Source: Gymnogyps californianus
Lineage: Eukaryota > Chordata > Aves > Accipitriformes > Cathartidae
Length of the DNA stretch: 64,000 bases
Direction of reading: 5' to 3'
NCBI RefSeq assembly: GCF_018139145.2
Contig: NC_059482.1
Coordinates: forward strand, 7,679,294 to 7,743,293
Positions 1 to 15,208 of this stretch are shown here, one piece after another. The stretch's first letter is position 1, and every line of letters starts with the position of its first letter. The notes under the pieces are model-generated. The model was not told the DNA's origin. It worked only from the letters and a program-made list of their open reading frames with translations, and did no database searches. Made by a program: the position numbers and the translations under genes.

Positions 1-3000
1 CTCTAAAATGTTCCAGAAATGAATCCACTATCTCTGAATAGAGAATCGGTCTAAGAATTGGCAAGGACTTCATTTCGACTTTTATTAAGGGCTTATCAAG
101 TAAAAAGGACTGGAACAAAGAAGAATAAAATATTTTATTTCCCCGCCCTCCACCTAGTCTGAATGACAGTCCTTTTGAGGTCAGTATTGCTTAAGCCTGT
201 AAAATGAAAGTGCTACGATTCACAATCAAATAACTGTCAGGCGCCTTATTAAATTTCATTCAATTCCATACAAAATCTTAAGGGACCATCGCTATCTTCC
301 AATTTAGACAAAGATTAAATAAAAGCTGATCAAAGATTTATAGAATTCTAAAGTGATACTAAACACAATGTGCTATGCCTGGAAAGCTTTCTCTGGTACA
401 ATGGAGTTAGAAGTGGCCTGCTTTAATGGTTTTATTTAAGCACCACTTTTCATTGGAGGAAAAAATCAGCAGTTTACAACCACCTCACATAATTAAAATC
501 TCGTAACTCACAGTTTAAATCAAGTTTACACTGACGCTAGGATTCCTATCGTTGGCCAGACAGAATAAAAATCAGTAACAACCTCAACAAAAGAGGAAAC
601 ATTACCATCCTTTTTTTTTTTTTTTTTTTGTTATTCAGAAAAAAGCCAAAACTTCGCTTCTGGTGGGTTTCCAGACTAGCAATTTTCAGCCTATCTGCCA
701 TCAAAGAAATGTACAGGTAAGCTAAGAAGGTCTCCTAAGTGCAGGTAGTAACAGTAGATACTAGAGTGTCTATTTTTACCACTGTAATATACCTGGGTTC
801 TATTAATCTATGGTAAAGTATGACATGCAATTATTACCCCACTATATTAAAAACATTAACAGGACATATAGGGAAGAAAAAGAAGCAATAAGAGGAGAAA
901 GGTGCAATAACAGAGAGAAGTTGCTTCATATTTTCTTTTCTTGCTGCTGAAGGAAAGGACTCCTAAATAGGAAGAGTCACAAGCAGATAAGAGTCTGCCT
1001 TATACATTTAGAGAGAAAGCTCTTAAAATTGTGTTTATTTGTTTTCAAGGCAACCAGGTTCATTACAAACTCAATGCTTTATAAAGTGTTCCAGCGTTCA
1101 CCTACAACAGAAATCATACTTCTACAAGAAAGATTTCAGCCTAAGGCTTAGCAAGAAATTTATGACTGAATATAAATTCAGAATTCTTCTGTGGTAGAAC
1201 CTCTTGAGAGTCAATATACAATTATAGCAGACATACTGATTTCTGAAAAGGTTTTAACAATGTGTAACTCAGAGAATATTTTCACCATTTTGTATATCTG
1301 GTCTACTTTCTTCTACTGGGGCTCTTTGCCACCTTATCTGAATACGCACAGAACCCTTTGTTAGTGAGATGATGTTGACTGCTTCACTAGTGGTGACTAA
1401 GTGTGCCTTAGAAATGTGGATCTATATTTATTGAAAAATTAAACATAGGACAAAGACACAAAACTGAGATCCTCCCATACCTTCTTGACTTTGGTGCAGC
1501 CTCACTGACCTCAGACAGACGTGAAAGCAAAGGCAAAATTTGCAGCACAAATGCCAAACAACAGCACTTGTGACTCCTACAAGTTGTGGTATTTCAAAAT
1601 CACTTTCAGATCTCAAAAGGAATATAAAGCAAGATATCAACAAAGCCATCTTTCTGTTAGCAGTCCATGTAGTTTTCCATATTTCTAAATACACTTGGCA
1701 CAAAATCATAAGGAGTACTGTCAATGACAGTGTTTATACTTGTAGTTCATATATAAGGTTATTCTGTTATCTATACACAATAAATCTAAACCAGGCTCCT
1801 GTGAAGGCAATTCATAAATGTCAGCCACAAGGAAAAAGACAATGAAGTGGTTTACAATAAGCATGTTTACTTTTTATTAACAAGTTCAAACTGAGAACCT
1901 TTTACCTCTACTCAGTAACATCACAGGTAATTAAGCCAATATCCTTTTGTCATGCACTTAAAAAGGGAGATGTAAAGTAAACTGAAACATAACAAGAATC
2001 CTTGCCTGCTGATCACAGCTTCAGTGTTGGTATGACTAACTCCTTTTGATACTACTCAAAATATATGACTTAGGATGAATTCTGAAGGGGCAAGGTAGCT
2101 GTATAGAGAGATGGATTAAACAGCAGTTAACAGGCTTTCTTGTGTATCATTTCAAATAATCACTCTGGTCATTTTTTTAGAATTAACAGAGATCAAGATT
2201 CAAGATCAGCAGATTAAAAAATAAGAGTAGCAAAAATGAACTGAAGTGAAAACACATTGTATGCCACTCATTTATCTGCAAAAGATTTTCTCTCCGTTCT
2301 TCCCTTAATGCAGAATCTTCTCACTAATGTTAAGCATGTGAATTGTAAATACTTCTGAAATATGTTAATTTCCAACTGTCAGTGCTACAGAAACCTCTCT
2401 GTGAGCCGCTCTGATGGGACTCATGTCTGAGGAGGAGCTCCATCTGAATTCAGTACACTAGGTTTAATATTCCTTTTTTGGAACATCTCTAAGGAAACAG
2501 TTAGAGATGAATAGACAGAGACAAAAATTTGGAAATCATGGCTTCCAACTTCTGTTGTTAAGAGCCATCTTACAAGGCAGAAGAAAAACAAATACAACAA
2601 CCAAACTCTCACAAAAACCAGGACATACATATCGTGGGAATTTGGGTTAAAAATGTACATGCCACGATTTTCCTTCTTCTGGGGAATGAGGGATGAAGCT
2701 CTGTTATCTGGGCCTGACACAGGCAGTGTTTTTTCTCATCATCTGTTTTTGTCTGTGAGAAAAGAATTAGAAGGGAAGACTCCTAAATTTTCCCTTCTAC
2801 TGTCGCTTGGCCTCGGGCGATACGAGGCCTGTTACTGCCCAAAACCAGGAAAGAGACATACAGAAATTGTCATTTATATTACAGAGAAGAAAAGCCTATC
2901 CTTAATCCAGCACTTGGTGGCCACAGAGGAATGACATACAGAGAAAAAGCCTGCTTCTCTTTTTCATCTGGCACCTTTCCCAAGGAAGCTGCCCTTCCTA

Positions 3001-6000
3001 TACCTCAGTTTCCCCCAACACATTCCTTGTATATTCTTTTATAACATACATATTTGGATGGGTAAGCTGGCAGAGGAAGGACCAGTGACACAATAGCAAA
3101 GATAGGTGAATTCTACTTTGGCCTAATTCAGAGGCAATATATAATGCATTTGCTCTCAGCAGTATCACTGGTCATGAACCCTTCTGTTCTCTTACTGTTA
3201 TTAGTGCTGTTTCTTGCAAGGAAATGCCATTTTACCACATGATTTCCTAGTTCCTACCTCGGTTCTGGAAATGGCATTCAGCAAATCCCCACCTTGAAAC
3301 CTTTACACATTTTTGAAGTTTAACCCTATTATACAGACCTTAATCTGAGTTTCTGGAACATTCAGATGGCAATGCTGGGAATCGACTGAAGAGGGCCAAA
3401 TCAGCTTGAAAATGGGCTCTTGGCCTAATATATGGACAGGCACGATTAATCACAGTTAAACAATAGGGGTCAAACTCTGATGGAGTAATCTTTCTTTGTT
3501 TCATCAACAATGCCCGCTATCAGATGAGCATATGCCTTGAAATTAAGCCAATGGAACCTACATGGAAAAATTGGTATTAACTCTTCAGACAAATTAAAAG
3601 CCAGGCACCTGATGAAACTACCTGTGTTCTCAACCTGTGCTGTTTCACAGCTACTAAATTTCTGAGCTCACGTAAACAACTTCTATTTCTCTTCACTTTG
3701 GGAATATAAAAAAGGAAACATTTGATATTTTTTATGATGATTTTGTATGTAGAACTAAGAACTGACAGAAAGAAATCTGAAACGGAAATTAAAGTGCATA
3801 AACAACACATTTATGTCCATTAGGAAAATAAATTTAGTCCTGAAACCTTTACAGGACAACATATTTGATAAAAGGCTTATACAAAAAAGAAATATTTTGT
3901 TTTTTTTTCTCCAAAGCTATCTGAAGGATGAAAACTATAATGTAAAAAGTGTGACACATTTCTAAGTAATTTTTGACAAATCAGACAGAAGCTATGAACT
4001 ACTTTAAAAGAATAGCATATGTATTGAAGTAGAAAGCCTTAGTTGGGCTTAAACATACTGACATTACTTTCTTGCTTTCTTTTTGTTTGAAAGCAAAGTC
4101 AAATAACATATTTATTTAATTATTTATAATCAATAAAACCAGTTGTAGAAACATACTCACTCTGTAAAATCAAAGTAGCCTCATTTTTAAAGCACACTTT
4201 TAAGTTTTCTAGAAACCAGTTTGAGATCTGTGCAGGGGCCTGCTTTTCAGCAAATGTTGAGTACTAGACATGATTGAGCTATTTTATTTGTTTCCTATTT
4301 TTAAAAGATAACTTCATATGATAGCTTAGCAATTATTTTCAAATTGAACTTCTATTCTCTGAATATTTTGCTTTATGCACACAATCTTGCATCAACATTT
4401 CTGCCACTTGTGCCACTTCTTTTTAAATCGAAGTCCTTCTTTCCACATGAAAACGAAACTTTTGAATCCCTATTGACAAACTAAGAGCTTATGCACAACA
4501 TAAAAAATTCCAAAGAATCAAAGAATGTTTAATAGAAAATGGCATCTATAAAGGACAAAGAAGCCAAGGCAGTCTCTTGGTAGCTAAAACATGTGACAGA
4601 CCCATGGGCAGCTTCAAAGCTGCTACAATGATGCATCTGCCAAGCAGCCAGCTGCTCCTGCTAGACAATCTTCTTTGTGACTTGGCATCCAGGTCTTGTA
4701 CTTGCCATTCAAAAGCAACAGAAAGAGTCACAGGATATAGGATGGTAGCTACCCTTTCATGTAACATGTAACATCTTTAAAAATCCCTGTGGAGACAGTG
4801 AGTGCCATGGGAAGCGACATTTTTGCTCTAAAATGCTGATGCAGTCATTCACAGGGGGGAAATGCAAACCGAAAAATAAATTCATCGGAAGAGCTCCTTT
4901 GTCCTCCTGAAAAAGTATCTCAGGACTCAGAAAAGCTCCTGTGGCATAAAGAAGTACTATTTTCATTATTTTGCAGACAACTAAGGTACCAAAGATTAGA
5001 TGGCTCAGAAAAGGTCACAGAGGGTGTCTGAGAGAGTAAGGATTCAAGTATGTCTCCCCAGAAACAAGCCTGACATGGTACTTAATAGATCATCTCTTCT
5101 TCCCTACAAAGGATAGATCATTTCTATGTATAGTAAGAGGTTTGCTGTACAGCAACCATCAGGAATGAAACCATTACAACTAAGTTAAATTATAGTTGCA
5201 CAGAATCTCCTCTTAAAAGCCTTTCACAGTTTTAATGAAAGATCATGCATTTCCTAGATATTCTCTTTTACGCCATTCTATACAATATTAAAGCAAATCT
5301 ATAATTTACTATTACATTCTGTAAGATGATTCCGAGAAGTTAGCCTCTTCTCTCAAACCTTAAAGAATTTTATAATAAGAGCAGGCCTGACTTGACTGCT
5401 TCAGGCTTATATATAAATTCTTATTTTTATGGGTTCCTTGGAAGTGAATAAATTGCTGTTCAATCCTCTGTAAACTTAAAAGCAGCAGGCAACATCATGA
5501 TGGCATTGGTGCTACAGCATGGATAGCCAGATTTAAAAGCTCATAGAGCAGTGATCTGAAAGTCTCAGATTCATTTCCAGCCAGGTTCATTCTCTGACAA
5601 GAAGTGATGAGGTGAACAGAACACCACCTACTCCCTCTTGCAGCTGTTTCTATCCTAGCACTCACTTCATATACATTCACTGAGCTAGTTTCTGTGTCTA
5701 GAGGGCAGCCTGGCATCAGCTTCTTTGAAACATTCATGTATTATATCATATCCAGGGATATGGCAACATTTAAACACGACAGACGATTAAAAGATAGTGA
5801 GAGCCATGCATTATGGATTAAAGTGTAGAGTGAAAATTTTTTTGAACATTAGTGTTCCAGAAATATTAACTATAAACCCATGTGAAGTATTGAAAATCAT
5901 CACATTTAGTGATATTCTATGTTCTTTCAGTGGAAAACTGAAAACAAAATAGTAGAGAAACATATCCCAGTTGTAGGAACAAATTATATATTTATAATTC

Positions 6001-8596
6001 TTTATTAGTATTTTCTGAAAAGACAGTGTGCTCATAATCACACATAGGCAACAGAGGAGTTATGAAAGCTAGTATTTGGTCTTAATATAGTCCTATTTAT
6101 ATTGCAGTAATTTGTAGGAACAACAATCAAGGATCTTCAGCTTGTATAAAGCTCCAAAATTAAAAACATGAGAAGAGAGATGATGTTCAAAAATACACTG
6201 ACATGTTCATTGTCTTCATTTTGTCACCTGTGGATTCCATCAAAAGATGAATGCAAACTGAAAATTATTTGTCTTCTAAAATATATGTACAGGAAATATT
6301 TCTTCTGCTATATGACTGATTAAATATTGCAGCAGTCTCGGAAATACTGAGAATTCCACTGGAAAACAGAGACAAGACATCATCTGGGAGGCCGACAGTC
6401 CTGATCAGCTGGGTTGTTCAAGTTGCTAGGTCCTCAAGTTAGCTATGTCAAGATGCCATTTAGAAGGTAGATCCTACTGAGCTGTCCTCTGAGTCGCTGC
6501 AGCCAGAACAAATCTCAAACTAAGTTCCACTATGATTGAGATTTCCCTGCTGTTGAATCCACCTTAGCTACTACAGCTAAAAAGATGTGTTAGAGAAAGG
6601 GGACACCTGGCATATTTCAAGCCTGCATGATCTCATTGCCCTAAGATGCCACCTTAGCAGACACCATCTTTAGATAGTGCAGAGCACAAAAACAACCTGA
6701 AATATTTACATTTCACAAGTACACTCTGGTATTAGTAAAAAAGATGCTACAGCTTAAGATACAATTCTAAAGCAAAACAACACAACCTAAGTATGATCCT
6801 CAGTATGAGAAGAGGCAACAGGTAAGACAACAGGCCAAATTAAGTAAAGAGGGATAGAAGACTGGGGGAACAACCAAAAGGGATCCCATTCTTGTATGAG
6901 AGCATTTTCTACTCTTTGGGAGTTTTGCTATAGAGTTTGAATGAAACGACATAGACCAATAGACAAGGCACTGTGCATTTCAGTCATGGATAAGGATGCT
7001 GCAGTAATGAGGATGTCTTGTGAATCTATTTGTGTTCTGAGGCCTGACTTTATGGGAAGTTGTTACATTCATTGAAATAATGAAGGGGAAGTAGTAATAA
7101 AAAATGCTACGACTACAACAAAAAGCTCGCAAGAAGGGCAAATAAACCCCCCTGGAAGTTACTCCGATTAAGTTACCCTCATTTTGGGGAGTAGCTACTT
7201 GTTAAACAAATAAAACTTTATTATTATGACTATGCTAGTTTGTTGCTCTGTTTTGCAAATTTCCTGATCTCTCTTGACTTTCAGTTCTGAAATACACATT
7301 GTCAGGAACTAAAATGATTAAACTGTGTAATCTGTTTATTCAGATCCTATGCTGAAAAGTACCTTATTTCATATGTATCTACTGTAAAGTGATTCCAACA
7401 AAGCCACTAACCAAAAAATGAGCTCTCAGATAAAGGAAGACAATCCTTACCTTCTCTTGACACTTGTCTGCAGCCTCAACTCTCCATCAATAAACTGCCA
7501 TATAAAAATTTACCTATCTAATTATCTTTGGCATTTAAATCATAGCTATCATAAAGGCAGGTGAATTCTTAAAACCACTGCATTTTGACATGTATAACCT
7601 CTGGGTTATACTTCAAGAAATGCCGCAACTCAACAGGACTGTGATATACATGTATATGGGTTAATAAAAGAAATTTGTCTGAGACACTCCTTAGCCTCAG
7701 CCTCTGACTTCTCCATAATCTGCTTCCCAAGATCTTCCATGAGTATAATTAAATATGTCCGTGTTATTTCATGGCGCTAAGCCTGCTTATACCAGCTAAA
7801 GATCTGGTTCAATTGGTCTATGCAGCTACCTCACGTTTTATCCATCTTTTGGGATACGTGACAAATACAGATGTCCTGCATGAGAAAAAGTATGTACGAT
7901 CCAATCCACCAACACTGTCAATATTGGCTACAGCTTACTAATTAACTTGCGAAAAGTGAACGAGCTAATTAGCAGGGCACACTAAATAGAATATCATTAG
8001 TCACTCAATCAATGCTGGTTTCCACTAAGCGAATGAGTAATTCCCACACATTCTGGGTCACAGTCAACCTCTCAAATTTTCCATTGGACTACCTTGTCCT
8101 CTCACCAAATCTAAAACTGAAAATACTAACAGCATGACCTGGTTCAACTTACTACTTGTACTCCCACAGATCACCAATGGTCACATTCTGGGAAACACTG
8201 AAACAGCCTCAGTTGCTTCAGACTGATTTCTATTCCCTTCACTGAGAACAGCAAATGAGATCATAATTCTTCCAGGTCCCAAGAGACTTCAAAAGTTGTT
8301 CCAACAAATAACCCCATTTGGGGAAGTATTTATTGAGGTATAAAACTTGTAGCCATAAAGAAACACTGCCACAGGCACAAGTGACCTAAGGAAACTGCTT
8401 TAAGTGGTGTCTAATCTTTGTTGATTGGCAGAGCCCCAAGACATTTTGAGTGTGGTAAATTTAAGATTATTGACATCAGGCTCACTTTTCCTACTTACTT
8501 TCATGGATTCCTCCAAATCAGTCTGCTGACCCCCAGCATGCTGCCAGACCATAGGTTCCAAACCATTCTGCAGATATGTAACTCTAGAAAAAACAG
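1..8596. other. Unique AT-rich non-coding DNA, no gene recognised
   Basis: I see no gene, RNA gene or identifiable transposon here. The only obvious low-complexity element is a 19-T run at 611-629. Open frames of up to about 100 codons occur on both strands but overlap one another and show no domain, signal peptide or repeated motif. A short stretch at 7935-8030 carries two TAATTA cores and is reported separately. A phrase at 3001-3015 (CCTCAGTTTCCCCCA) recalls the 3' part of MIR SINEs, but its surroundings do not extend the match. Confidence 0.7.
7935..8030. promoter_or_regulatory. Candidate homeodomain-rich enhancer core
   Basis: Within about 30 bp this segment has two TAATTA homeodomain cores (CTAATTAACTTG and GCTAATTAGCAGG), followed by ATCATTAGTCACTCAATCAATG, which contains TAAT/ATTA-type and CAATCAATG cores. 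Such clustering with few homopolymers is typical of vertebrate developmental enhancers. That is inference from texture only: in AT-rich DNA these short cores also arise by chance. Confidence 0.2.
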
Positions 8597-8616
8597 TACA
8601 ATACAATACAATACAA
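8597..8616 (+). repeat. (TACAA)4 microsatellite
   Basis: Four perfect tandem copies of the pentamer TACAA, followed by TAGG. Short enough to be chance slippage. It lies inside overlapping spurious open frames on both strands. Confidence 0.9.
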
Positions 8617-11600
8617 TAGGCAACCTCCAAAGAATATGCTCAAATATGCTTATCACTACAAGGTCTGCTGCCCAAACTTCAGCTCATTTACTTTAGTGCT
8701 TAAAGCCTTACAGGAATATCTCAGCTCTCTAAAGACTCTCAGAGCTGAAAGTGTAAACACTGACTTTCAGTCATGGCCCTTGCATTTTCACTGATATCAT
8801 GTAATTGTTTATGGTACCCTTTTAATACTAAAATAACAACAAATACTCAGCCAGAGACAAGGGAAAAAGATAAAATGCTCATGGTGCTTATGAGTCTTGT
8901 CATTCTCTGATTTTTAGAGTTTTTCTTATACAAGTAGTTTATTTTGACTAATATCAATCCTTAATGCCTGTGCCATGCAAAATCTCCTGCTACATGTGCA
9001 TGCAGACATCACAAGTAATATTTTGGAAATGAAACATTTCCATTAGTTTAGATAACATCATCAAATTCAGTGGGAGAGAATGACTGATCTATATAAATAC
9101 TGGCTGGAACAAGAGTGCATGATGAAGCATCTCTTATTGATTAGTAGATTTGCTCTTGTGTATGGTATTTCCCAACATCCTTAATCAAGCCTTGTCTGAA
9201 AGATTCCAGCAAGATTCAAGAAATTCTTGATTTTGATAAATAGGCTGTCAAGCAAGGTTAAACTCGCAATGTTTTTAACCATCAGCTGGACCTTAAATTC
9301 TCATTTCAGACACAGACATAAGTCCCAATATGTAATACAAAAAACCCCCAAACCACACATACTCCTAGAGAAATGATGTGTTTTGCTATGAAAGAGTTGG
9401 CATTCTACTTTGAAAAAAAGCTGTTACCAGCATATGAGGTGATCTCATTCTGAGAGGGTATATGCTCTTTGTAGCCTGCTCTTCACAAATCTATGTCTTT
9501 GTGTGATACAGCAGAGAAGTATGTAGCTCTGCAGTAAATACAGGCATTGGAAGTCATCTTAAATGCACTTTCCAACATGATGCCTTGTTTTGGCTGCCAT
9601 TTCAAAATTTCCACGTAACATCAAAATGCATTGAATCACCAGGAAAGCCAAAGAGAAAATCTTGAGATACAAGACCAAGCACAATGAAATAAGGGAAATT
9701 AAAATGTCAATCAGTGGATGTGAGACGATAGCAAGAAAACATCCTTATGTGCACCTTGAGTAAAACAGAAATGAGGCTTCATTCAACCATTCCTGTTTTC
9801 CTAAGTTATTCTATCTGCAGGACATCCATCAAGAGCATTTTTCCCACAATGTTGTCTACTAGAGCAAACACCAGTTTAGAGACACAAGAATTCTTGGTTG
9901 CATTAGTACATAGGGAATTAGTTGCTAATGATGATTAGAATTTGTATAAATGATCAATTAGCAGTAGAGAGATGCCAAACGTCTGGCAGAACCTGGAATC
10001 AGATCCTTAAAGTATGTAATTTTTTTTCCTTACACTGTAGCCATCATAGAGGAGATAACTGCACATGATGCTGGTGTATAAATTTCAAACCTTTCCAATA
10101 TGCATCTTTAGGATTAAATACACATTTTTTCAAATGCTTCAGTGAAAAAAAGATTATCTTCAAGTACATGGCTGCTGTTTTTCAATGACAATTTTTTACT
10201 TTCACAAATAACATTTGGATTTGTTGGAGGCAAGCAAGACTCCAGTACAGAAAGCAAACATCAAGGCAATAAAATACCATTACTTCTTTTGTCCATAAGA
10301 GACCTTTCATGTGGAACACCAAAAATGAGCATTATCTTCTAATACCTACTGGAGGATTTCAGCTAGCCCAAGTGAAAAGAATAAGCACTGCATCATTGGT
10401 ATATTACAGTTTTAAAGTATTAATCTCCTTTTGATTTAGAACTGATACCACTTCATACTTTATCCACTCATTCTGCAGGTGTATGCTAAGCACGGAGCCT
10501 GTAGGCTCAAAAAAGCACTGAAATGAAGCAGTGCTCAAAATAACAGGAATGCTTCTTCTAAAGTTAGAGACTTGATTTATTGGAAATGGTTCAAACATTT
10601 TTCCTAATTAATGTAAGTAAAGTGCCTAACAAACCTAGAAAAATGTCTCTAGTTCGGACTCCACTGAGACTAATACTCATCCTTCACACTTCAAAGGGCA
10701 AAGTTGGGTAGGAGAAAAGAGGGAGCACTGGTTTTAGTCTCAGTGACAACATTAAAAAGGGCCATTTAATGTTAGTATGTGAGCCATGGCTGATGAACAA
10801 GTTCTATGTTTTTCAACTTAAATTGTAAATAAATCTTGAAGTTGAGTTGAAAAATCTTGCTATTATCTCATACCCATATTTCTCCTCACATCCTAAGAGT
10901 CAGACAGATTTAGAAATATATGCAAATATTCTTCCTAGCACTGCAAGGAAGTTGTGCTTCTATTTTCTGACAGATAAAATGAGGTATAGAGTCACGATTC
11001 ATCTCTGGAAGTGAATCTAAATCAGGGTTAGGTATCTAACAGTAGGAGTCATATTGCCCACCTTTAGCTTTCTAAAAGGTACATGTCTAAAGTAGACACC
11101 CTGAGATGTAGATTTACTTCACAGATAACAACCTTAGGATATGCCTAAGCATAACATACATCTGATGGTTTTCACTTCTCTCATTCTAGCCTTTTTTGCT
11201 ACATTAAGCAACATATCCATTCAGTGTACTGCCTCTGCCAAAGCCCATTCTGGGCTGCCTCACTCTGTGTGTTTGTCAGGGTTGTGCATTGTATTCCAGG
11301 AGCCAATAAAACATCAAAGTCCCTCTGGAGATCTGGCTTAGAATGATTTGCCAACAGGTGTGACCCATGTCATTGTCAGCGCCAGAATTAAGGTTTCAGG
11401 AGACCTGGCTTCCAGTCCAAAGCACAAAAATTACTCTTGCGAGAGATATCTAATGCTCAAAAAGACGTAGAATCCTTCATCTAATTTGTACGTACAGTCA
11501 CTGTGGAGCAATATGTAAAAATCGGCCAACCAGTCCCTCAGCAACTCCAAATGCTGAATGTAGTCCTGGCATAAAAGCAGAGGGGGATGAGACAATGCCT

Positions 11601-14600
11601 TCTTCCCCACTGTTTGCAATTTGACTTCCATATAAAACGTCCCAGGTAGAAGGACAGCTGCCAAACTTCATGGAGTTAACCCTTTATATACCTCTTGTGC
11701 AAGACTTTAGCTCAACTATTTATCAATGCTACTCACATTGTCAAAAGTATATTGATGTATTAAAAGCTGTTCACTTATAAATTTCCTTTTGCCTAGGCTG
11801 AAGTCATGCCTCCAAAAGTAGATTTCTTTCCAAATGTACAAATCATCTTGGGTCAAATTATGAGAAACTTTGACAAACCACTTCTGCTTGTGAAACAAAA
11901 GAGCACTTATTCTAAAACATGTCTTCTGGCTTGGCCTTCGATGGCACAAACAGTATGGTAAGTATTTTAATTCTGGGATTTGGTAGAAGGAATGTCTCGA
12001 AACTGTAAAGCTGTTTTTGTCATCCTGCCAGTGGGATGTGAAGAAAACACCTTGTCTTAAAGCAAATAAGGAAGGGTTTGGAAGTGCAAATAACAAGGCT
12101 GGGATGTGTTGTGTGTGTCAAACTGGTAGATCACTGACAGAACTTGACACTCCTCTTCCACACGTTACTTCAGTGAAAAACCTCAAACTTTCACAGATCT
12201 TTACACAAAGGATAGCAGTATTGACAATACTAGTGTGCATACTAAAGATCTTGTTCTGTTTTGACATCTAGTGTGGTCTTGCTATCAACATGATTTGGCA
12301 TCAAGAGTTAGTCAAGTTGGCACCATTAGCAATAATTTAACAAAGTCTACCGAATTACCTTTTAACTTTCCTACATGCACAATCCAACTCATTAAGAAAA
12401 AACATTAAAATCAGTTTAACTGAATGTATTCATATGGTATTTTTCTTTTTCCTTCATTCTAGTTAAAAGCAAATATAACTCTTAATGGTATGCATTTGTA
12501 AGAAAGCTGCAGGAAGTCAGGTAGAAAATGACTGACTAACAAGGAAGACTAATGACACCAATAGTAGTAAAATGTATAATAAACTAAAGAATTACTATTT
12601 GATAAAATCTTGCATTCATGCACTCATGCATACATACTTCTTGCAGTCACACTTATGGATGTAGCTTATCATTATGTTTAAGTGTTAAAATGCTGTGTAA
12701 AATTTCCTTAGACAATACGATTTTGCACTTTACTGTACTGATGTTACTGCAGAAGTAGTTGTAAGTTTTGGCAAGTATGTACACTAAATGTTGGTCTGAA
12801 GGTCATCTTTACTGAAAACAATTAGAATATTACTTCTAGCTCTGGGCAAAAAACCTTTAAAATCTGAACTTTTCTACATAAAGCTTTAGGTTTCATTTAA
12901 GAAATTTTTTAAAAATTCTGTTTAGTGTGAAAATAGGACAAAACCCCCCACAAAACCTAAAGAAGCCAAGCACCCTTTATTCCAGGTAGATGGAGCTACC
13001 TTACTGAAGCATGTTTGACAAACTCATCCCTTTTTGTTGGTGAATGAGCAGTAGATAGGTTTCAATTTTTACAGACATGTTCATTATTCAAAACCCTTTA
13101 GTGAAAGGTTTATTACAATGTATGTCTGCCTACAGCTTGTTCATGAATGAGTACCTGGGACGTTTTTAAAGTGATCAGCTTTTTATTACTCACTCTGCGG
13201 TGTGACTGAAACTGGCAATATTTTAAAAAGTAATTTCTAATGCTGATTTGCTAATTTTTGGATACCAATCCAGTAGAAAATGTTGACACAGGATAGATTT
13301 GCATCCACTTCCTTTTTTAAGCAATTTGGCTCTGGGTTCAAGTAGTAGATCCTAGCTCTGGCATTGTAAAATGGGGTTCTGTCCCATACTAGATGAACTT
13401 CTCAAGGTCTGTGTGAAGAAAATCCAAGGCCATCAAAACCAGTTAAACTTAAATGTTTGTGTGAATAAATGTCTGTCTCCCCCATTTCCTGCTATTATTA
13501 TTGCAAGCAGAAATTTGTTAGCAGGATCATTCTCAGAAAGTTGATACAAAGGCTTACATATAAAGACAGAGTGCTTCAAGAAGTACCCTCTGCCGTCACT
13601 GGCACTTCAGTTATGATTTATCTTGCCCAGTATTAAGACACAAGTTAGCTATGTAATACTACCAACATCATACCTGTTCTGTGAAAAAAAAATGGGAACT
13701 TCATACAGTAGAATTGTCAGTCTTCCCTAACTAAATTTATACAGAAGCACAAACCCATATCATATCTACAGATTCATACAAATGAAATATCTGTATAATT
13801 CAAAATGTGGTTTACAGTTCTGGTACTTGTTTCAGAACGTTATTTTAGCAATACAACAAAGGCATCAACAGTAAGTTCAGCTCTGAGCCTGATAATAATT
13901 GGAAAAAATATGATACCTTCATACGTTCACATGAAGTTTTCCTTTACTTCATGATGCATTTTGTGTATGTACACGCATGGAGATGGAAACTAAAACTTTC
14001 ATTGGCTATGTTTATCATGTTTTGCAAGTGGTGAGCTGATGGTGTCTGGAACTCTCTCATTTAAAAAAACCAAACCACCATCCTATTTAAACACAAATTT
14101 GTATAATTCCAAACTGCATGTTCAAAAGCATTCACGGTCAAACTCTGTCACAGAACTAATACCAAAAAAAAGTAATTCAGATTTAAGCTTCTGTTGAAGG
14201 AAAAGGTGCTCCAAGCTAACAGCTAGTTTCTGGCTGCTTTCTGGGTTGACCTTACTCTAGAATTCTCCTTGTGGCAAAGTCATCACAGTTATCAATCCTG
14301 GAAAATATTCTTTTTCTCCCAGAATTAACCATAGATCCATCCAAAACAATGATTAACCGACAGTCCTTTAATGCAATAAACACATCAAAATTCAAATATG
14401 TACGTATCAAACACACATGTGGTAATCCTTTATGTTATTTATTGGCTTTTTTTGATATGAGAATAATTGATTCAAATGGGTAATTCAAAAAGGTAATTTA
14501 CAGTCTGGCATCTTGATTTTAAAGCTTTATTTTACTAACATCCACCAAGAGAGTAATCAATTTAGTGGTGAGGCAGAGCTAGCAATTCCACAGAAGTTTT

Positions 14601-15180
14601 ATAATGTCTTCACGCTTTGGTGTGAAGTTTTTGCTTATCCCTGTCCTTAATCTGTGTAATGGGGGATATTTATTCCATCCACACATTTTCTTTTTATTTT
14701 GTGATTCATTGAATCACAAAAGAAATACAAAGTTGATCAACAAGCAAGTGAGTAATTGTAAACCGCTAAGTTACTTTCTGATTACCCTCCATTTTTATTG
14801 CAGCCTCCTTTTAAACCTACTTCTGAATCTGATGAACAAATTCCTTCTCTATATGGTGTTTTCTTCCCTTCTTTTAAGTGCCTTAATATGCCAAGACTCT
14901 CTTTTTCAGTCATATAATTACAACAATTAGACTTTTTTCTATCCATTCTAACTCTCAGGAACACAGTACTATATGTAACCTTTCAGTATTGCTTTTATGA
15001 AAACAAAGGCAGTTAATATGTTTTGTAAGGAAAATTACAAATGAAAGAACTTCATGTACTTTTGGCATCAGTTCAAGTTTTCTTTATTATAGTGTTCAGA
15101 ATGATATTTAGGTAATACATTTGGAATCAAGTGGTGTAAAAAATACAGTGGACGTGTTAAAGGCTCAGTCTCGTTACTAA
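8617..15180. other. Unique AT-rich non-coding DNA
   Basis: No gene or clear mobile element is visible. A minus-strand open frame of 126 codons (11716-12096) has no recognisable domain and is partly overlapped by an 84-codon frame on the plus strand, so I do not call it. At about 11390-11420 the phrase TCAGGAGACCTGGCTTCCAG resembles the middle of a MIR-type SINE, but the match does not continue. The segment around 13140-13270 has the mixed, low-homopolymer texture of conserved non-coding DNA, with no stronger evidence. Confidence 0.65.
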
Positions 15181-15185
15181 GGCAT

Positions 15186-15208
15186 GTTGCCATGGATTGT
15201 TTACAAAT
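15186..15208 (+). promoter_or_regulatory. Possible RFX half-site next to a forkhead site
   Basis: GTTGCCATGG, a good half of the RFX X-box, is immediately followed by ATTGTTTACAAAT, which contains the forkhead core TGTTTAC. A weaker GTTACTAAGG sits just upstream at about 15175. Paired RFX and FOX sites are a known feature of enhancers of motile-cilium genes. A single pair in 64 kb may well be coincidental, and no nearby gene supports the reading. Confidence 0.2.

Noticed and set aside
2980..3016. MIR-like CCTCAGTTTCCCC phrase
   Set aside because: Isolated 15-bp similarity without flanking support.
11390..11420. MIR SINE fragment
   Set aside because: Only about 23 bp resemble MIR and the match does not extend on either side.
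11716..12096. 126-codon minus-strand open frame
   Set aside because: No recognisable domain, and composition typical of translated AT-rich non-coding DNA.
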